NCBI GenBank assembly: GCA_964418255.1
Contig: CAYQKV010000007.1
Span: 39,685-103,684, forward strand
DNA: 64,000 nt
Reading direction: 5' to 3'
Source of the DNA: CAG-1782 sp964418255
GTDB taxonomy: Bacteria > Bacillota > Clostridia > Christensenellales > DTU072
Positions 31,669 to 41,653 of the stretch are shown here, piece by piece (position 1 is the first letter of the stretch; each line of letters opens with the position of its first letter). The notes under the pieces are model-generated. The model saw nothing but the letters and a program-made list of their open reading frames with translations. It ran no database searches and had not been told where the DNA came from. The position numbers and the translations under genes were made by a program.

Positions 31669-33845
31669 TTTTTGCTCCTTTTGACCTTTCTCGCAATCCT
31701 TTTAACGGATTTTTTTACAATCTCGCCGAAAGGCATAGTTTTTAATTTAAGCGCCTTGTTACGGAATTTTATAAAATCCGCATACCGTCTTCCGCGGCGG
31801 ATTTTACCGTAAATGCGGAATAAATCGAACTGCCGTCTGAACCCGGCGCATTTACGACAGTCCGCGACCGTCATTTCCGTATTGTTGATAATGGAAAGAA
31901 TGTTTTCTATATTCCCCTCTACGGAAAATTCTTCGACGGCAAAATCGTGGCATCTTTTTCCTAATTCTTTCTTTCTTCCCCTGACGTAAATATCTTCGTA
32001 AATTTCTTTGACCGACCGTTTTTCATATCTCGGGTTTTTAAGGTCTTCCGCCGAAAAACCGAGACAGAAATTGACTGTGTCGAACAGATACATAAATTTA
32101 TCGTCTCTGAATCTCGACGGCGAAACTATCGGCATAACCGTAGGCAGTCCCAAAAGCGCCGAGTCGAGTGCGGATATTCCCATCGCAACCACGAAATCCG
32201 CATTTTTTTTCAGATATTCGTCTCTTTCTTCTCCGTACATATACGAATTATAAACGTATCTTACGTTAGGCGCGAATTTGTTCGTTTCGGCGGCAAGCAC
32301 GTTAATTCCGTTTCCGTCACCGATTAAGTGGACGTTGATTTTCCTGTCGCCCGTGTAATCGCATAAATTCGTAACGAAATTTATTACCGAATAAATTTTA
32401 TCGTAATCCAGTCTTCCGAGCCACGCGACGTTTACGTCCCGTCCGATACTGTCGTCGATTTTCGGCATAGCCTTGATTAACGCGTTTTTATCCGCGACGA
32501 CGGGCAAAAATCTGTCGGGAAACCACTCGCCCAAAGACCTCTCGGCGGCGAGTTTATTCGCTTCGTCCATAAAAGCGTACGCGTTGTTCTTTTTCAAAAA
32601 TTCCAACGTTTCTTTTACGTCGAATAATTTTCTTCCGAAAGTCTGATTTTCCATCCATTTTATCATCTGCGGATGCAAGAACAGCAACAAAATTCGGGCG
32701 TTTTTGAGTTCGCTGATTTCTTCCAACAAGAAAAACAACTGATTGTAAGCGGTAACGAAGGTCGCGTCCGCAAAATCTTGCAGATTATTTTTGTTTATCG
32801 TGCCGAAAATGATTTTCGAATCTTTGTATTTATACTGTAATTCGGGAACTGAATTATTTATGCAATAAACCGCATAGTCGTAATTTTCCGCAATGTACGA
32901 AGCGATTCTGTAATACATCGTAAAATCGCCCTTTGCGTTTATCCCTTTGCGAAAATAAAAAACTATTTTTTTATAATCCCGTCTTTCGTATTCGTTCAGG
33001 TCGCATTTATACCGGTAACACCGTCCGTCGTAGTATTTTTTCGCCCGTTCCGCCGCCTCTTCCGACATCATATACGCGTACGGCGCGACTTCGTATTCAT
33101 ATATCGAAAGCAAGTCCTTATAGTATCTTAGATAAACCTCTTTCGCTCCTCTTACGTTTCCGTGAGAAACCCCGCCGTCCCTGTGCAATACCGTCACTCT
33201 GTCGACGCATCTTACGGGAATTCCCTTTCTCGCAATAATCAGATGAGACGACCAGTCTTCCACGAGAGAATATTTACCGACTAGAGAACCTATTTCGTCG
33301 TAAACGGTCTTTTCCACGAGCGTTCCGCTCGAAGGCATAACGCATCTCCACGCCAGTTCTTCGAAAAGCTCTTTGGAATCGCCTCTATTTATCATTTCCA
33401 CGTCTTTGGGCGAAGTAAACACAGACTTTACCTTTTTAAGCGTGTGGTCGCACATAGCAAGAAGAGAAGTAACGACTCTGACTTTCCCGTCGTGCTTCAC
33501 ATACTCGTCCACAAGCGAACTTATCGCGAATTCATCCGCATACGCGTCGTCCGCGGCAATCACGGTAAGCAAATTTCCCGTACACCGTGCGTATATCTTT
33601 TCCAGATGCGCCACCGTGCCCATATTTTTCGGATTTCGGTTTATAAACGTGTTGACGATGTTTTTCTTTTTATGTTTTTCTATATACTTTTTTACGGCTG
33701 TTTCGTCAAAAACTTCCGACCCGTCGTCACTGATAACCAATTCGATTTCATCATATTTTTGACAAAGCACCGAATCGATTGTCTGGTAAATGTATTCGAA
33801 ATTGTTATAACAGATTATAACAACCGAAACTTTAATGCCCCTCAT
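31665..33845 (-). CDS. bimodular glycosyltransferase (GT2 plus GT-B)
   Basis: A 726-residue protein. Residues 1 to about 240 form a GT2 (GT-A) domain: VSVVIICYNNFEYI, DSVLCQKYDEIELVISDDGS and AADDAYADEF. The remainder (about 290-700) resembles a GT4-like GT-B domain: NVAWLGRLDYDKIY, LIGDGNG, and GLPTVMPIVSPSRF. Two different linkages could be made by one chain, as in capsule or teichoic-acid polymerases. It starts 1 nt over the acetyltransferase stop (TGATG) and ends in an ATGA overlap. Confidence 0.8.
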   Translation of the reverse strand: MRGIKVSVVIICYNNFEYIYQTIDSVLCQKYDEIELVISDDGSEVFDETAVKKYIEKHKKKNIVNTFINRNPKNMGTVAHLEKIYARCTGNLLTVIAADDAYADEFAISSLVDEYVKHDGKVRVVTSLLAMCDHTLKKVKSVFTSPKDVEMINRGDSKELFEELAWRCVMPSSGTLVEKTVYDEIGSLVGKYSLVEDWSSHLIIARKGIPVRCVDRVTVLHRDGGVSHGNVRGAKEVYLRYYKDLLSIYEYEVAPYAYMMSEEAAERAKKYYDGRCYRYKCDLNEYERRDYKKIVFYFRKGINAKGDFTMYYRIASYIAENYDYAVYCINNSVPELQYKYKDSKIIFGTINKNNLQDFADATFVTAYNQLFFLLEEISELKNARILLLFLHPQMIKWMENQTFGRKLFDVKETLEFLKKNNAYAFMDEANKLAAERSLGEWFPDRFLPVVADKNALIKAMPKIDDSIGRDVNVAWLGRLDYDKIYSVINFVTNLCDYTGDRKINVHLIGDGNGINVLAAETNKFAPNVRYVYNSYMYGEERDEYLKKNADFVVAMGISALDSALLGLPTVMPIVSPSRFRDDKFMYLFDTVNFCLGFSAEDLKNPRYEKRSVKEIYEDIYVRGRKKELGKRCHDFAVEEFSVEGNIENILSIINNTEMTVADCRKCAGFRRQFDLFRIYGKIRRGRRYADFIKFRNKALKLKTMPFGEIVKKSVKRIARKVKRSKK

Positions 33846-34276
33846 CAGAATTTCCCCTTTATCGTCGTATCGGGCGGAACGTCTTTCGTTACTATCGCTC
33901 CCGCTCCGATAAGCGCGTTTTCTCCTATCGTAACCCCCGGAAGTATCGTGGCGTTTGCCCCTATCGACGCTCCCTTTTTCACGACCGTCCTCGCTAATAC
34001 GAACTCTTTATTCCCCGATTTCGGATACTTATCGTTGCAAAAAGTCGCGTTCGGTCCTATAAACACGTCGTCTTCTATCGTAATTCCGTCCCAGAGCTGT
34101 ACACCGCATTTAACCGTCGCTCCGTCTCCTATCGTTACGTCGTTTTCGATAAACACGTTCGCGCAGATATTACAGTTTTTCCCTATTTTCGCGCCGGGAA
34201 GAACGACGACGAATTGCCATATTTTTGTGTTTTCCCCTATATTGACGCTCTGCACGTCGGAAAGCGGATGAATCAT
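33845..34276 (-). CDS. fdtC: dTDP-3-amino-3,6-dideoxyhexose N-acetyltransferase
   Basis: A 143-residue hexapeptide-repeat acetyltransferase starting MIHPLSDVQSVNIGENTKIW, the typical opening of the QdtC/FdtC/WlbB group. Rungs run through NVFIENDVTIGDG, GVTIGENALIGAGAIVTKDV. It should acetylate the 3-amino group made by the neighbouring aminotransferase, using acetyl-CoA. Sequence alone does not say whether the sugar is Fuc3NAc (fdtC) or Qui3NAc (qdtC). It is one base from both neighbours, so the genes are coupled. Confidence 0.75.
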   Translation of the reverse strand: MIHPLSDVQSVNIGENTKIWQFVVVLPGAKIGKNCNICANVFIENDVTIGDGATVKCGVQLWDGITIEDDVFIGPNATFCNDKYPKSGNKEFVLARTVVKKGASIGANATILPGVTIGENALIGAGAIVTKDVPPDTTIKGKF

Positions 34277-35382
34277 TATTCCCTCCCGAATGCGTTCAAT
34301 GCGTCGATAAGATAATCTGTTTGTTCTTCGCTCATTCCGTAGTACACGGGTAAACTCAGTTCGTTTGCCGATATTTTTTCCGCAATCGGAAGTTCTCCCT
34401 CTTTTATTCCCAAATCGAGGTACGCTCCCTGCATATGCATAGGCGTAGGATAATGCTTATTCGTTCCTATGCCTTTTTCGTTAAGATATTTTTCGAGCCC
34501 GTCCCGTTTCTCGCAAAGCACGGCAAAAATGTGCCATACGTTTCCGTATATTTCATCGCTTGCCATCGGCAACGTTATAAGCGGATTATTGACTTTTTCG
34601 ATAATTTTATCCGCTATTCTGTTCCTCTCCGCATTCCAGTCGTCGAGCCTCGGCAATTTTGCCGACAAAAACGCCGCCTGCATCTCGTCAAGACGGGAAT
34701 TCGTTCCCTTCATAATATGTCTGTATTTGATTTTGGAACCGTAATTTCTAAGACAGCGCAATTTCTCCGCAAGCTCTTCGTTATTAGTTACGACCGCTCC
34801 TCCGTCTCCGAGCGCGCCGAGATTTTTCCCGGGATAAAAACTGAACGCCGCCGCGTCGCTGTAAAAGCCCGATTTTTTGCCCTTATAGGTCGCTCCGTGC
34901 GCCTGCGCCGAGTCCTCTATCAGTTTAAGCCCGCGCCGAGAGCATATTTCTTTGATTTTGTCGAGTTCCGCCATTCTTCCGTACAGATTTACCGCGATAA
35001 CGGCTTTGGTCGCGTCGGTTATCGCGCTTTCTATTCTGCCTGCGTCGATATTAAAAGTTCTTATATCGGGCTCTACGAAAACGGGTTTCGCTCCCACATA
35101 CGAAACGGCAAGCGCGGTCGCTATATACGTGTTCGAAGGCACTATTACTTCGTCTCCCGCTCCTATCCCAAGCGCTTTAAGCACGAGATATATTGCGTCG
35201 AGTCCGTTGCCGCAACCCACCGCGTATTTCGTTCCGCAATAATCTGCGAATTTTTCTTCAAAATCTTTTACTTCTTTCCCGAGTATATAATCGTTAGCTT
35301 CGAAAACGCGATTAAACGCCGCGGTTATTTCATTTTTCAATTCGCCGTGCATAGCGTCCAGCGATAAATACGGTATTTTCAT
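34276..35382 (-). CDS. fdtB: dTDP-3-keto-6-deoxyhexose aminotransferase
   Basis: A PLP enzyme of 368 residues in the DegT/DnrJ/EryC1/StrS family. The ATG at 35382 is used because GGAGGG lies 9 nt before it; an in-frame earlier start would add 17 basic residues. Motifs: NDYILGKEVKDFEEKFA, GNGLDAIYLVLKALG, the PLP lysine in FSFYPGKNLGALGDGGA, and YGSKIKYRH. It would transfer an amino group from glutamate to C3 of a dTDP-3-keto sugar. The gene pairs with the QdtA-type ketoisomerase at 38519 and the acetyltransferase next door. Confidence 0.82.
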   Translation of the reverse strand: MKIPYLSLDAMHGELKNEITAAFNRVFEANDYILGKEVKDFEEKFADYCGTKYAVGCGNGLDAIYLVLKALGIGAGDEVIVPSNTYIATALAVSYVGAKPVFVEPDIRTFNIDAGRIESAITDATKAVIAVNLYGRMAELDKIKEICSRRGLKLIEDSAQAHGATYKGKKSGFYSDAAAFSFYPGKNLGALGDGGAVVTNNEELAEKLRCLRNYGSKIKYRHIMKGTNSRLDEMQAAFLSAKLPRLDDWNAERNRIADKIIEKVNNPLITLPMASDEIYGNVWHIFAVLCEKRDGLEKYLNEKGIGTNKHYPTPMHMQGAYLDLGIKEGELPIAEKISANELSLPVYYGMSEEQTDYLIDALNAFGRE

Positions 35383-35421
35383 TTTTTTTGCCCTCCGAGC
35401 ATCCTTTCGAACGCTATTCGT

Positions 35422-35450
35422 AGTATAAGCCATATTGCGTTTTTTTGCAA
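35422..35450 (-). promoter_or_regulatory. promoter of the aminotransferase/glycosyltransferase operon
   Basis: TTGCAA (35450-35445), a 17-nt spacer and TATACT (35427-35422) on the minus strand, 40 nt before the ATG at 35382. Confidence 0.75.
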
Positions 35451-35554
35451 GTCTTTTATCGCAAAACCGCCCGAACGCGCCTTTATATTAAGTTATATTT
35501 TTACAAGTTATTATTTTTTACCGAAAATACCGCAACCATACGTATTTTCGCGTG

Positions 35555-35583
35555 TTGACACGGTTCTTTCAAAGTGTTATACT
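35555..35583 (+). promoter_or_regulatory. promoter of the rmlA/rmlB operon
   Basis: TTGACA (35555-35560), a 17-nt spacer and TATACT (35578-35583). It is divergent from the 35422 promoter, about 105 nt apart, so the halves of the sugar pathway share one control region. Confidence 0.8.
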
Positions 35584-35646
35584 GATAGCGATAAATAATT
35601 TGCGTATAAAACGCTTTTTCTTTAATCAAAAAATCTAGGAGGAAGA

Positions 35647-36534
<888 letters not shown>

Positions 36535-36548
36535 ATTTTTGGATTATT

Positions 36549-37562
36549 ATGAATATTATCATTACCGGCGGCGCCGGATTTATAGGAAGTAATTTTGTTT
36601 TTTATATGCTGAAAAAGCATCCGTCTTATCGCATCGTATGCGTAGACAGTCTGACGTACGCGGGAAACTTAAAAACCCTTTTACCCGTCCTCGAAAACCC
36701 CTCTTTCCGTTTCGTTAAAGCCGATATTGCCGACAGAAACGCGATGGACGCGCTGTTTGCCGAAGAAAAACCCGACGCCGTCATCAATTTTGCGGCGGAA
36801 AGTCACGTCGACCGTTCGATTCTCTATCCCGACGTATTCTTGAAAACCAACGTTATGGGAACGCAGGTTCTTCTCGATATGTGCCGAAAATACGGCACTC
36901 CGAGATTTCACCAGGTATCCACGGACGAAGTATACGGCGACCTGCCTCTCGACAGACCGGATATGTTCTTCACCGAAAAAACGCCTTTGCGCGCGTCGAG
37001 TCCGTACTCCGCTTCGAAGGCGTCCGCGGACTTGATTACCCTTGCTTATTACAGAACTTACCGCACTCCCGTTACGGTGTCGCGCTGCTCGAACAACTAC
37101 GGACCGTATCAGTTCCCCGAAAAGCTCATTCCTCTGATGATTGCCAAAGCGACGGAAGGAAAGCCGTTGCCCGTTTACGGAGACGGTAAAAACGTACGCG
37201 ACTGGCTTTACGTCGAAGACCATTGCGCGGCGATTGACCTTATTTTACAAAAAGGACGGCTCGGCGAAGTTTATAACGTCGGCGGGCATAACGAGAAAAA
37301 CAACCTCGAAGTTGTCAATACAATTATAGAAGAAGTCGGCAAAGGCAAAATCGAATTCGTCGCCGACAGAGCGGGACACGACAGAAGATATGCTATCGAC
37401 CCGGAAAAAATCTCCGCCGAACTCGGTTGGACTCCCGAAACGGAATTCTCTTTCGGCATCCGCAAAACCGTACGTTGGTACCTTGAACACGAAGAATGGT
37501 GGAAAAACATTCTCGACGGCAATTATAAAAAATTCTATTCGGAGTATTACGAAAAACGATGA
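36549..37562 (+). CDS. rmlB: dTDP-glucose 4,6-dehydratase
   Basis: A 337-residue short-chain dehydrogenase of the RmlB/RfbB type. NAD-binding TGGAGFIGSNFV, catalytic STDEVYGDLP with the Asp-Glu pair, and YSASKASADL (Tyr and Lys). It converts dTDP-glucose to dTDP-4-keto-6-deoxyglucose, the branch-point substrate of the ketoisomerase at 38519. There is no rmlC or rmlD in the window, so rhamnose is not the obvious product. Its last 4 nt overlap the glycosyltransferase gene. Confidence 0.95.
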   Translation: MNIIITGGAGFIGSNFVFYMLKKHPSYRIVCVDSLTYAGNLKTLLPVLENPSFRFVKADIADRNAMDALFAEEKPDAVINFAAESHVDRSILYPDVFLKTNVMGTQVLLDMCRKYGTPRFHQVSTDEVYGDLPLDRPDMFFTEKTPLRASSPYSASKASADLITLAYYRTYRTPVTVSRCSNNYGPYQFPEKLIPLMIAKATEGKPLPVYGDGKNVRDWLYVEDHCAAIDLILQKGRLGEVYNVGGHNEKNNLEVVNTIIEEVGKGKIEFVADRAGHDRRYAIDPEKISAELGWTPETEFSFGIRKTVRWYLEHEEWWKNILDGNYKKFYSEYYEKR

Positions 37563-38506
37563 AAGAACTTCCGCTCATAACGGTAATAACGCCTTGTTAT
37601 AACAACTCCGACACCGTATGCGACGCAATTGATTCGGTTCTTTCACAGACTTACGAAAACATAGAGTACTTCGTTATTGACGACGGCTCGGCACAGGTAG
37701 ACATTCCCCAAATATACGCTTATATTCAAGATAACAAGCGCGAGAATATCAAACGTTTCGAGGTCATCGCAAATCCCGACAACTACGGCACGACGAAGAC
37801 CCTTAATATCGGAATTCGAGCCGCGCACGGAAAATACATTTATACTCTTGCCGCGGACGACTGTTTCTACGACAACAATGTTCTCGCCGACTGGACGGAA
37901 GAATTCCTCCGCACGGGCGCGGAAGTAATCACGGCAAAGCGCGCCGTTTACGACGAAAATATGGCTCAGCGCAAACACATCGCGCCGAGCGCCGCGCATA
38001 TAAAACTTATAGAATCTTCTACCCCCCGCGAACTGTTCGACAAAATGACAGGCTGTAATATCATTTTCAGCTGTTGCACCGCAAGAACACGCGAATGTTA
38101 CGAAAAGAACGGTTTCCTTGACGAAAGATACCGCCTTATAGACGATTATCCGATAAATATGCGCCTTTTGCGCGGCGGCACGCCGTTCGTCTTTTTCGAC
38201 CGTATCGTTATTAAATACCGCCTTGGCGGAATAAGCAACGCAAACAGAATAACGAAGTCTTACACCAAAGAATCAAACAGTATTTTCAAGAACGAAATTC
38301 TTCCTTTTGCCACGGATAAACGCGAAGCAAGAACCTCTTTTTCTCATTGGAAACAACGCAATTCTTACCTGTACGACAAACGGGTTCTTCCCCAAAAATA
38401 CCGTATAAAAGAATCCCGCTGCGGAAAAATCATTTACAAAATCGTAATGACCGCCAAACACTTTCCTTATCTGATATACAAAAAACGCTCGAAAAAAAGC
38501 AAATAA
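37559..38506 (+). CDS. family 2 glycosyltransferase
   Basis: A 315-residue GT-A glycosyltransferase of family GT2: ITVITPCYNNSDTVCDAIDS, VLSQTYENIEYFVIDDGS, and the DxD-like AADDCFYD. The basic C-terminal end (YKKRSKKSK) may attach it to the membrane. It probably adds the 3-acetamido sugar or another hexose to the growing polymer. ATGA overlap with rmlB indicates coupling. Confidence 0.85.
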   Translation: MKELPLITVITPCYNNSDTVCDAIDSVLSQTYENIEYFVIDDGSAQVDIPQIYAYIQDNKRENIKRFEVIANPDNYGTTKTLNIGIRAAHGKYIYTLAADDCFYDNNVLADWTEEFLRTGAEVITAKRAVYDENMAQRKHIAPSAAHIKLIESSTPRELFDKMTGCNIIFSCCTARTRECYEKNGFLDERYRLIDDYPINMRLLRGGTPFVFFDRIVIKYRLGGISNANRITKSYTKESNSIFKNEILPFATDKREARTSFSHWKQRNSYLYDKRVLPQKYRIKESRCGKIIYKIVMTAKHFPYLIYKKRSKKSK

Positions 38507-38518
38507 AAGGGTTGCTCT

Positions 38519-38923
38519 ATGGACATTAAAAAAATTAACTTTCAAAAACACAATGACACTCGCGGAAATCTCGTAGTTGCCGAACTCGGCAAAGAGCTCC
38601 CGTTTGAAGTAAAACGCGTTTATTATATTTACGGAGTCGGCGAAGGCATAAAACGCGGATTCCATTCTCATAAAAGACTTGAACAAATCTATATCGCCAT
38701 TCACGGAAGTTGCAAAGTCACTCTGACCGACGGAGACGACACCCGCACCGTTGTTCTCGACAATCCGTCCGAAGGACTGTATATCGGACATAACGTATGG
38801 CGTGAAATACACGATTTCTCCGCCGACGGCGTTCTTCTCGTTCTTGCTTCGGAAACGTACAGCGAGGACGACTACATCCGTTCCTATGACGAATTCATCT
38901 CCTCTATAAACGAACGTAAATAA
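38519..38923 (+). CDS. fdtA: dTDP-4-keto-6-deoxyglucose 3,4-ketoisomerase (QdtA/FdtA)
   Basis: A 134-residue cupin of the WxcM-like/QdtA family: DTRGNLVVAELGKELPFEVK, RVYYIYGV, and the metal-free cupin core RGFHSHKRLEQIYIAIHGSC. It moves the keto group of dTDP-4-keto-6-deoxyglucose from C4 to C3. Whether the product is gluco (QdtA) or galacto (FdtA) cannot be read from the sequence by eye. Its partners, an aminotransferase and acetyltransferase, lie in the divergent operon at 34276 and 33845. Confidence 0.85.
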   Translation: MDIKKINFQKHNDTRGNLVVAELGKELPFEVKRVYYIYGVGEGIKRGFHSHKRLEQIYIAIHGSCKVTLTDGDDTRTVVLDNPSEGLYIGHNVWREIHDFSADGVLLVLASETYSEDDYIRSYDEFISSINERK

Positions 38924-38965
38924 GTAATTTCTTGCTAATCCAAATAACGAATACGGGGTTTGGGG

Positions 38966-39439
38966 CTATTTTTCGTGGACCCTTTTGCCCGATATGTGTT
39001 CTATTTTTAACGCGATAATCCGCACTTTCCCGAGAGTTGCGCGGATTTCTTTTTCCGCCTCGTCCGCTTCGGGATAATATTTCAAACCGAGTTTTCTTGC
39101 TATTTCTTCTCTATTTCCGTCGGCGACAATCTCCGCGCGTCCTCTTGCTATTACGGAAACAACGTGTTTCGACCAGCCGTCTTCATCCGTCCCCGTCTCG
39201 CTCCAAACGGTAAAACACGCTTTACTATCGCGTTTTATCGCGTCGATTTTATGCCCTTCTTTTGCTCCGTGGAAATAAATTTTCCCTTCCTCTTCGTCAA
39301 AATAAAAGTTCATAGGAACGCCGTACGGGTATCCGAACTCGCCGATTACGGACAGCACTCCTCGCTTTTCGCATTTCAATATCCGCTTACAGTCTTCGCT
39401 CGGAATTTCCTGTTTCTTCCTTCTCATTTCTCCGAACAT
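38966..39439 (-). CDS. pyridoxamine 5'-phosphate oxidase-like flavin protein
   Basis: A 157-residue split-barrel protein of the PNPOx-like/NimA group: ILKCEKRGVLSVIGEFGYPYGVPMNFYFDE, with HGAKEGHKIDAI near residue 65. The ATG at 39439 follows GGGAG; an in-frame TTG further upstream would overlap the previous gene. Such proteins bind FMN or F420 and act as nitroreductase-like or heme-linked enzymes; the substrate is unknown. It lies 20 nt after the sugar acetyltransferase, likely co-transcribed. Confidence 0.8.
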   Translation of the reverse strand: MFGEMRRKKQEIPSEDCKRILKCEKRGVLSVIGEFGYPYGVPMNFYFDEEEGKIYFHGAKEGHKIDAIKRDSKACFTVWSETGTDEDGWSKHVVSVIARGRAEIVADGNREEIARKLGLKYYPEADEAEKEIRATLGKVRIIALKIEHISGKRVHEK

Positions 39440-39459
39440 TACAAATCGCTCCCGCCTTT

Positions 39460-40098
39460 TCAATTTTCGCTATCGAATAATTTTTGCGGAATGGGCAAAT
39501 TTTTACGGTAAAACGCCCTGTCCTCGTCTGTTATTTGTCGCACGACCTTACAAGGAACTCCGACCGCCACCACGTTTGCGGGTATGTCTTTATTTACCAC
39601 GCTTCCCGCGCCGATAACGCTGTTTTCTCCTATGGTAACGCCGGGTAAAACCGTCACGCCCGCGCCGAGCCAGCAATTATCCCCTATGGTAACGGGCAAA
39701 TTATACTGAATAGCTTTCTCTCTTAGTTCCGGCGCAATCGGATGCGAAGCGGTGCATAGAGTGACGTTCGGTCCGAGCATAACGTGATTGCCCACGGTAA
39801 TTTTCCCGTCGTCAACAAGCGTAAGATTGAAATTCGCATAAACTCCGTCGCCGAAATAACAGTGTTTTCCGCCCCAGTTCGCGTGAAACGGCGGTTCGAT
39901 ATAAACCCCTTTCCCAACGGAAGCAAACATCTTTTTGAGTTTTGCCGAACGAATCAGATACCCGAGCGGCGAACAATGCGTCTTGTTGTAACGGCGAACC
40001 TTGTCCTGCAATTTGAATTGTCTTACGATAAGCGAAGTATCGCCCGAATCGTACAACTCGCCCCCACCCGACAACTTTTCAAATTCTTCCAGCGTCAT
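39460..40098 (-). CDS. maltose/galactoside O-acetyltransferase-type protein
   Basis: A 212-residue LbH acetyltransferase of the LacA/Maa/NodL group. The N-terminal Mac domain (KLQDKVRRYNKTHC) leads to PPFHANWGGKHCYFGDGVYAN, the catalytic His in TASHPI, and rungs VTIGDNCWLGAGVTVLPG, GENSVIGAGSVV. The closing VGVPCKVVRQI is typical. Acceptor sugar unknown. The ATG follows AAGGAGG. It is upstream of the flavin protein gene. Confidence 0.88.
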   Translation of the reverse strand: MTLEEFEKLSGGGELYDSGDTSLIVRQFKLQDKVRRYNKTHCSPLGYLIRSAKLKKMFASVGKGVYIEPPFHANWGGKHCYFGDGVYANFNLTLVDDGKITVGNHVMLGPNVTLCTASHPIAPELREKAIQYNLPVTIGDNCWLGAGVTVLPGVTIGENSVIGAGSVVNKDIPANVVAVGVPCKVVRQITDEDRAFYRKNLPIPQKLFDSEN

Positions 40099-40142
40099 AC
40101 TTGCCTCCTTATATTTCTCATAATAAATTATACTTTTTTGAC

Positions 40143-41513
40143 TTACCTTCTGCCGAGCAAAACCAGCGTTTCGACGTGTTTTGTTTGGGGAAACATATCG
40201 TATGGGGTTATTTTGTCGATTTTATAGCCGTTTTCGGCGAGAATTTTTAAGTCTCTCGTCAGCGTTGCCGGGTTACAGCTTATGTAATATATTTTCTCCG
40301 CCTTGTCCGCTTCGGCTATCGCTTTAAGCACCCTTTCGTCGCATCCTTTTCTCGGCGGGTCGAGTGTTATCGTTCTTTCTTGTCCTGCCGTTTCTTTCAG
40401 AATTTCCGGCACCTTTACCGCGGCGTCTCCGTTGATATTAAACACTCTTCCGCTTAATCCGTTTTCTTCGGCTAATTTCTTTCCGTCTTCCGTAGCCTCT
40501 TTCACTATTTCTATATTGTATACCGTCGCTCCGTTTTGGGCTAAAATTGCTCCTAACGCGCCCACTCCCGCGTATGCGTCGATAACGATTTTCTCCCCGT
40601 TTCCGTCCCCGTTTATTTCCTCTATTACCCTTTTATATATCTTATCCCTTATTTCGTCGTTAAGCTGTAAAAACGAATACGGGTTCACTTCCATTTTTAT
40701 TCCCATAATTTCGGCGTAGATTTTTTTCTCTTTAATCGCGACCGCGCTTTCGCCCATTATAACGTTGTTCTGCGCCTGTTTTACCGAATTATACAGCGCG
40801 TACTCTTCCCCGATTTCTTCGTTTAACCTCATAATCAAATCATCGGCAAACGGCAATTTTTGCCTGTTCGTCACCACGGTGATACAAAACCCGCCGTTCA
40901 ACTTTCTCGCCACCATATGCCGAAGCAGTCCGCTTTTCTTAATATCGTCGTACGCCGTAAGTCCGTGCGTTTTTGCAAATCCGACGAATACTTTAATCAG
41001 TTTTTCTACCCATTCGCCGTGCAGAAAACACTTCGTTATCGCCACTATTTTATGGCTGTTTTCCCGATAAAAACCCATAGCGATTTCGCCGTTCACCGTT
41101 CCGAACGGCAGTTGTATCTTATTCCTGTACCCGTAAGGCTCTGAACACGGCACGACTTCGTCTACTTCGACGTCCTCAATCCCCGCGTTTTTTCTCAGCA
41201 ACGCGATGATATTATCCCGTTTTATTCTCAGTTGCTCCTCGTATTTTAAGTGCATAATATCGCACCCGCCGCACCTCGTAAAACGGTTGCACGGCGGTTT
41301 AATTCTCTCTTCCGCGCTCTCGATAATCTCTTTCAATTCGCAAAAAACAAGGTTTTTTCGATTAACGTGCACTACTTTCGCCCTAACCGTCTCGCCTTTT
41401 ACCGCAAACGGCACGAAAAACACGAACCCGTCCGCTTTCGCAACGCCTTCGCCGTCCGCTCCGTATCCGCTTATATAAAGCGTAACTATATCGTCTTGTT
41501 TGTAAATCGCCAT
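40143..41513 (-). CDS. rlmD: 23S rRNA (uracil-C5)-methyltransferase, RlmD/RumA family
   Basis: A 456-residue class I SAM enzyme. TRAM domain at the N-terminus, then the [4Fe-4S] cysteines (PPCNRFTRCGGCDI), SAM-binding DAYAGVGALGA, DPPRKGCD, and the catalytic Cys in YISCNPATL. It methylates U in 23S rRNA (U1939-type, or U747-type in RlmCD). No ribosome site lies before the ATG; a perfect TATAAT ends 7 nt upstream, so the mRNA appears leaderless. It diverges from rlmL, which also handles 23S rRNA. Confidence 0.9.
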   Translation of the reverse strand: MAIYKQDDIVTLYISGYGADGEGVAKADGFVFFVPFAVKGETVRAKVVHVNRKNLVFCELKEIIESAEERIKPPCNRFTRCGGCDIMHLKYEEQLRIKRDNIIALLRKNAGIEDVEVDEVVPCSEPYGYRNKIQLPFGTVNGEIAMGFYRENSHKIVAITKCFLHGEWVEKLIKVFVGFAKTHGLTAYDDIKKSGLLRHMVARKLNGGFCITVVTNRQKLPFADDLIMRLNEEIGEEYALYNSVKQAQNNVIMGESAVAIKEKKIYAEIMGIKMEVNPYSFLQLNDEIRDKIYKRVIEEINGDGNGEKIVIDAYAGVGALGAILAQNGATVYNIEIVKEATEDGKKLAEENGLSGRVFNINGDAAVKVPEILKETAGQERTITLDPPRKGCDERVLKAIAEADKAEKIYYISCNPATLTRDLKILAENGYKIDKITPYDMFPQTKHVETLVLLGRR

Positions 41514-41520
41514 ATCAAAA

Positions 41521-41549
41521 ATTATACCTTATTATCTTTCCGTCCGCAA
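41521..41549 (-). promoter_or_regulatory. promoter of a leaderless rlmD mRNA
   Basis: TTGCGG (41549-41544), a 17-nt spacer and perfect TATAAT (41526-41521). Only 7 nt separate the -10 from the ATG at 41513. The -35 is weak. Confidence 0.6.
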
Positions 41550-41582
41550 CCTCTTTACAAAAATAATATTTTATTAAGCGTA

Positions 41583-41634
41583 GTTTGCGAGAGGGGAAAA
41601 CTTTTTCGGCAAAAAGGTTTCCCCTCTCGCGAAC
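41583..41634. repeat. long hairpin, second family, copy 2
   Basis: GTTTGCGAGAGGGGAAA, CTTTTT, loop CGGC, AAAAAG, TTTCCCCTCTCGCGAAC, near-perfect. Related to 20981-21048 with compensating changes in the middle of the arms. It lies between the divergent rlmD and rlmL genes, 20 nt from the rlmL start. Confidence 0.75.
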
Positions 41635-41653
41635 TTTGTTGTAAAATATCGGT

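Noticed and set aside
35382..35433. Upstream start of the aminotransferase
   Set aside because: It would span the -10 box of the promoter at 35422; the ATG at 35382 has GGAGGG.
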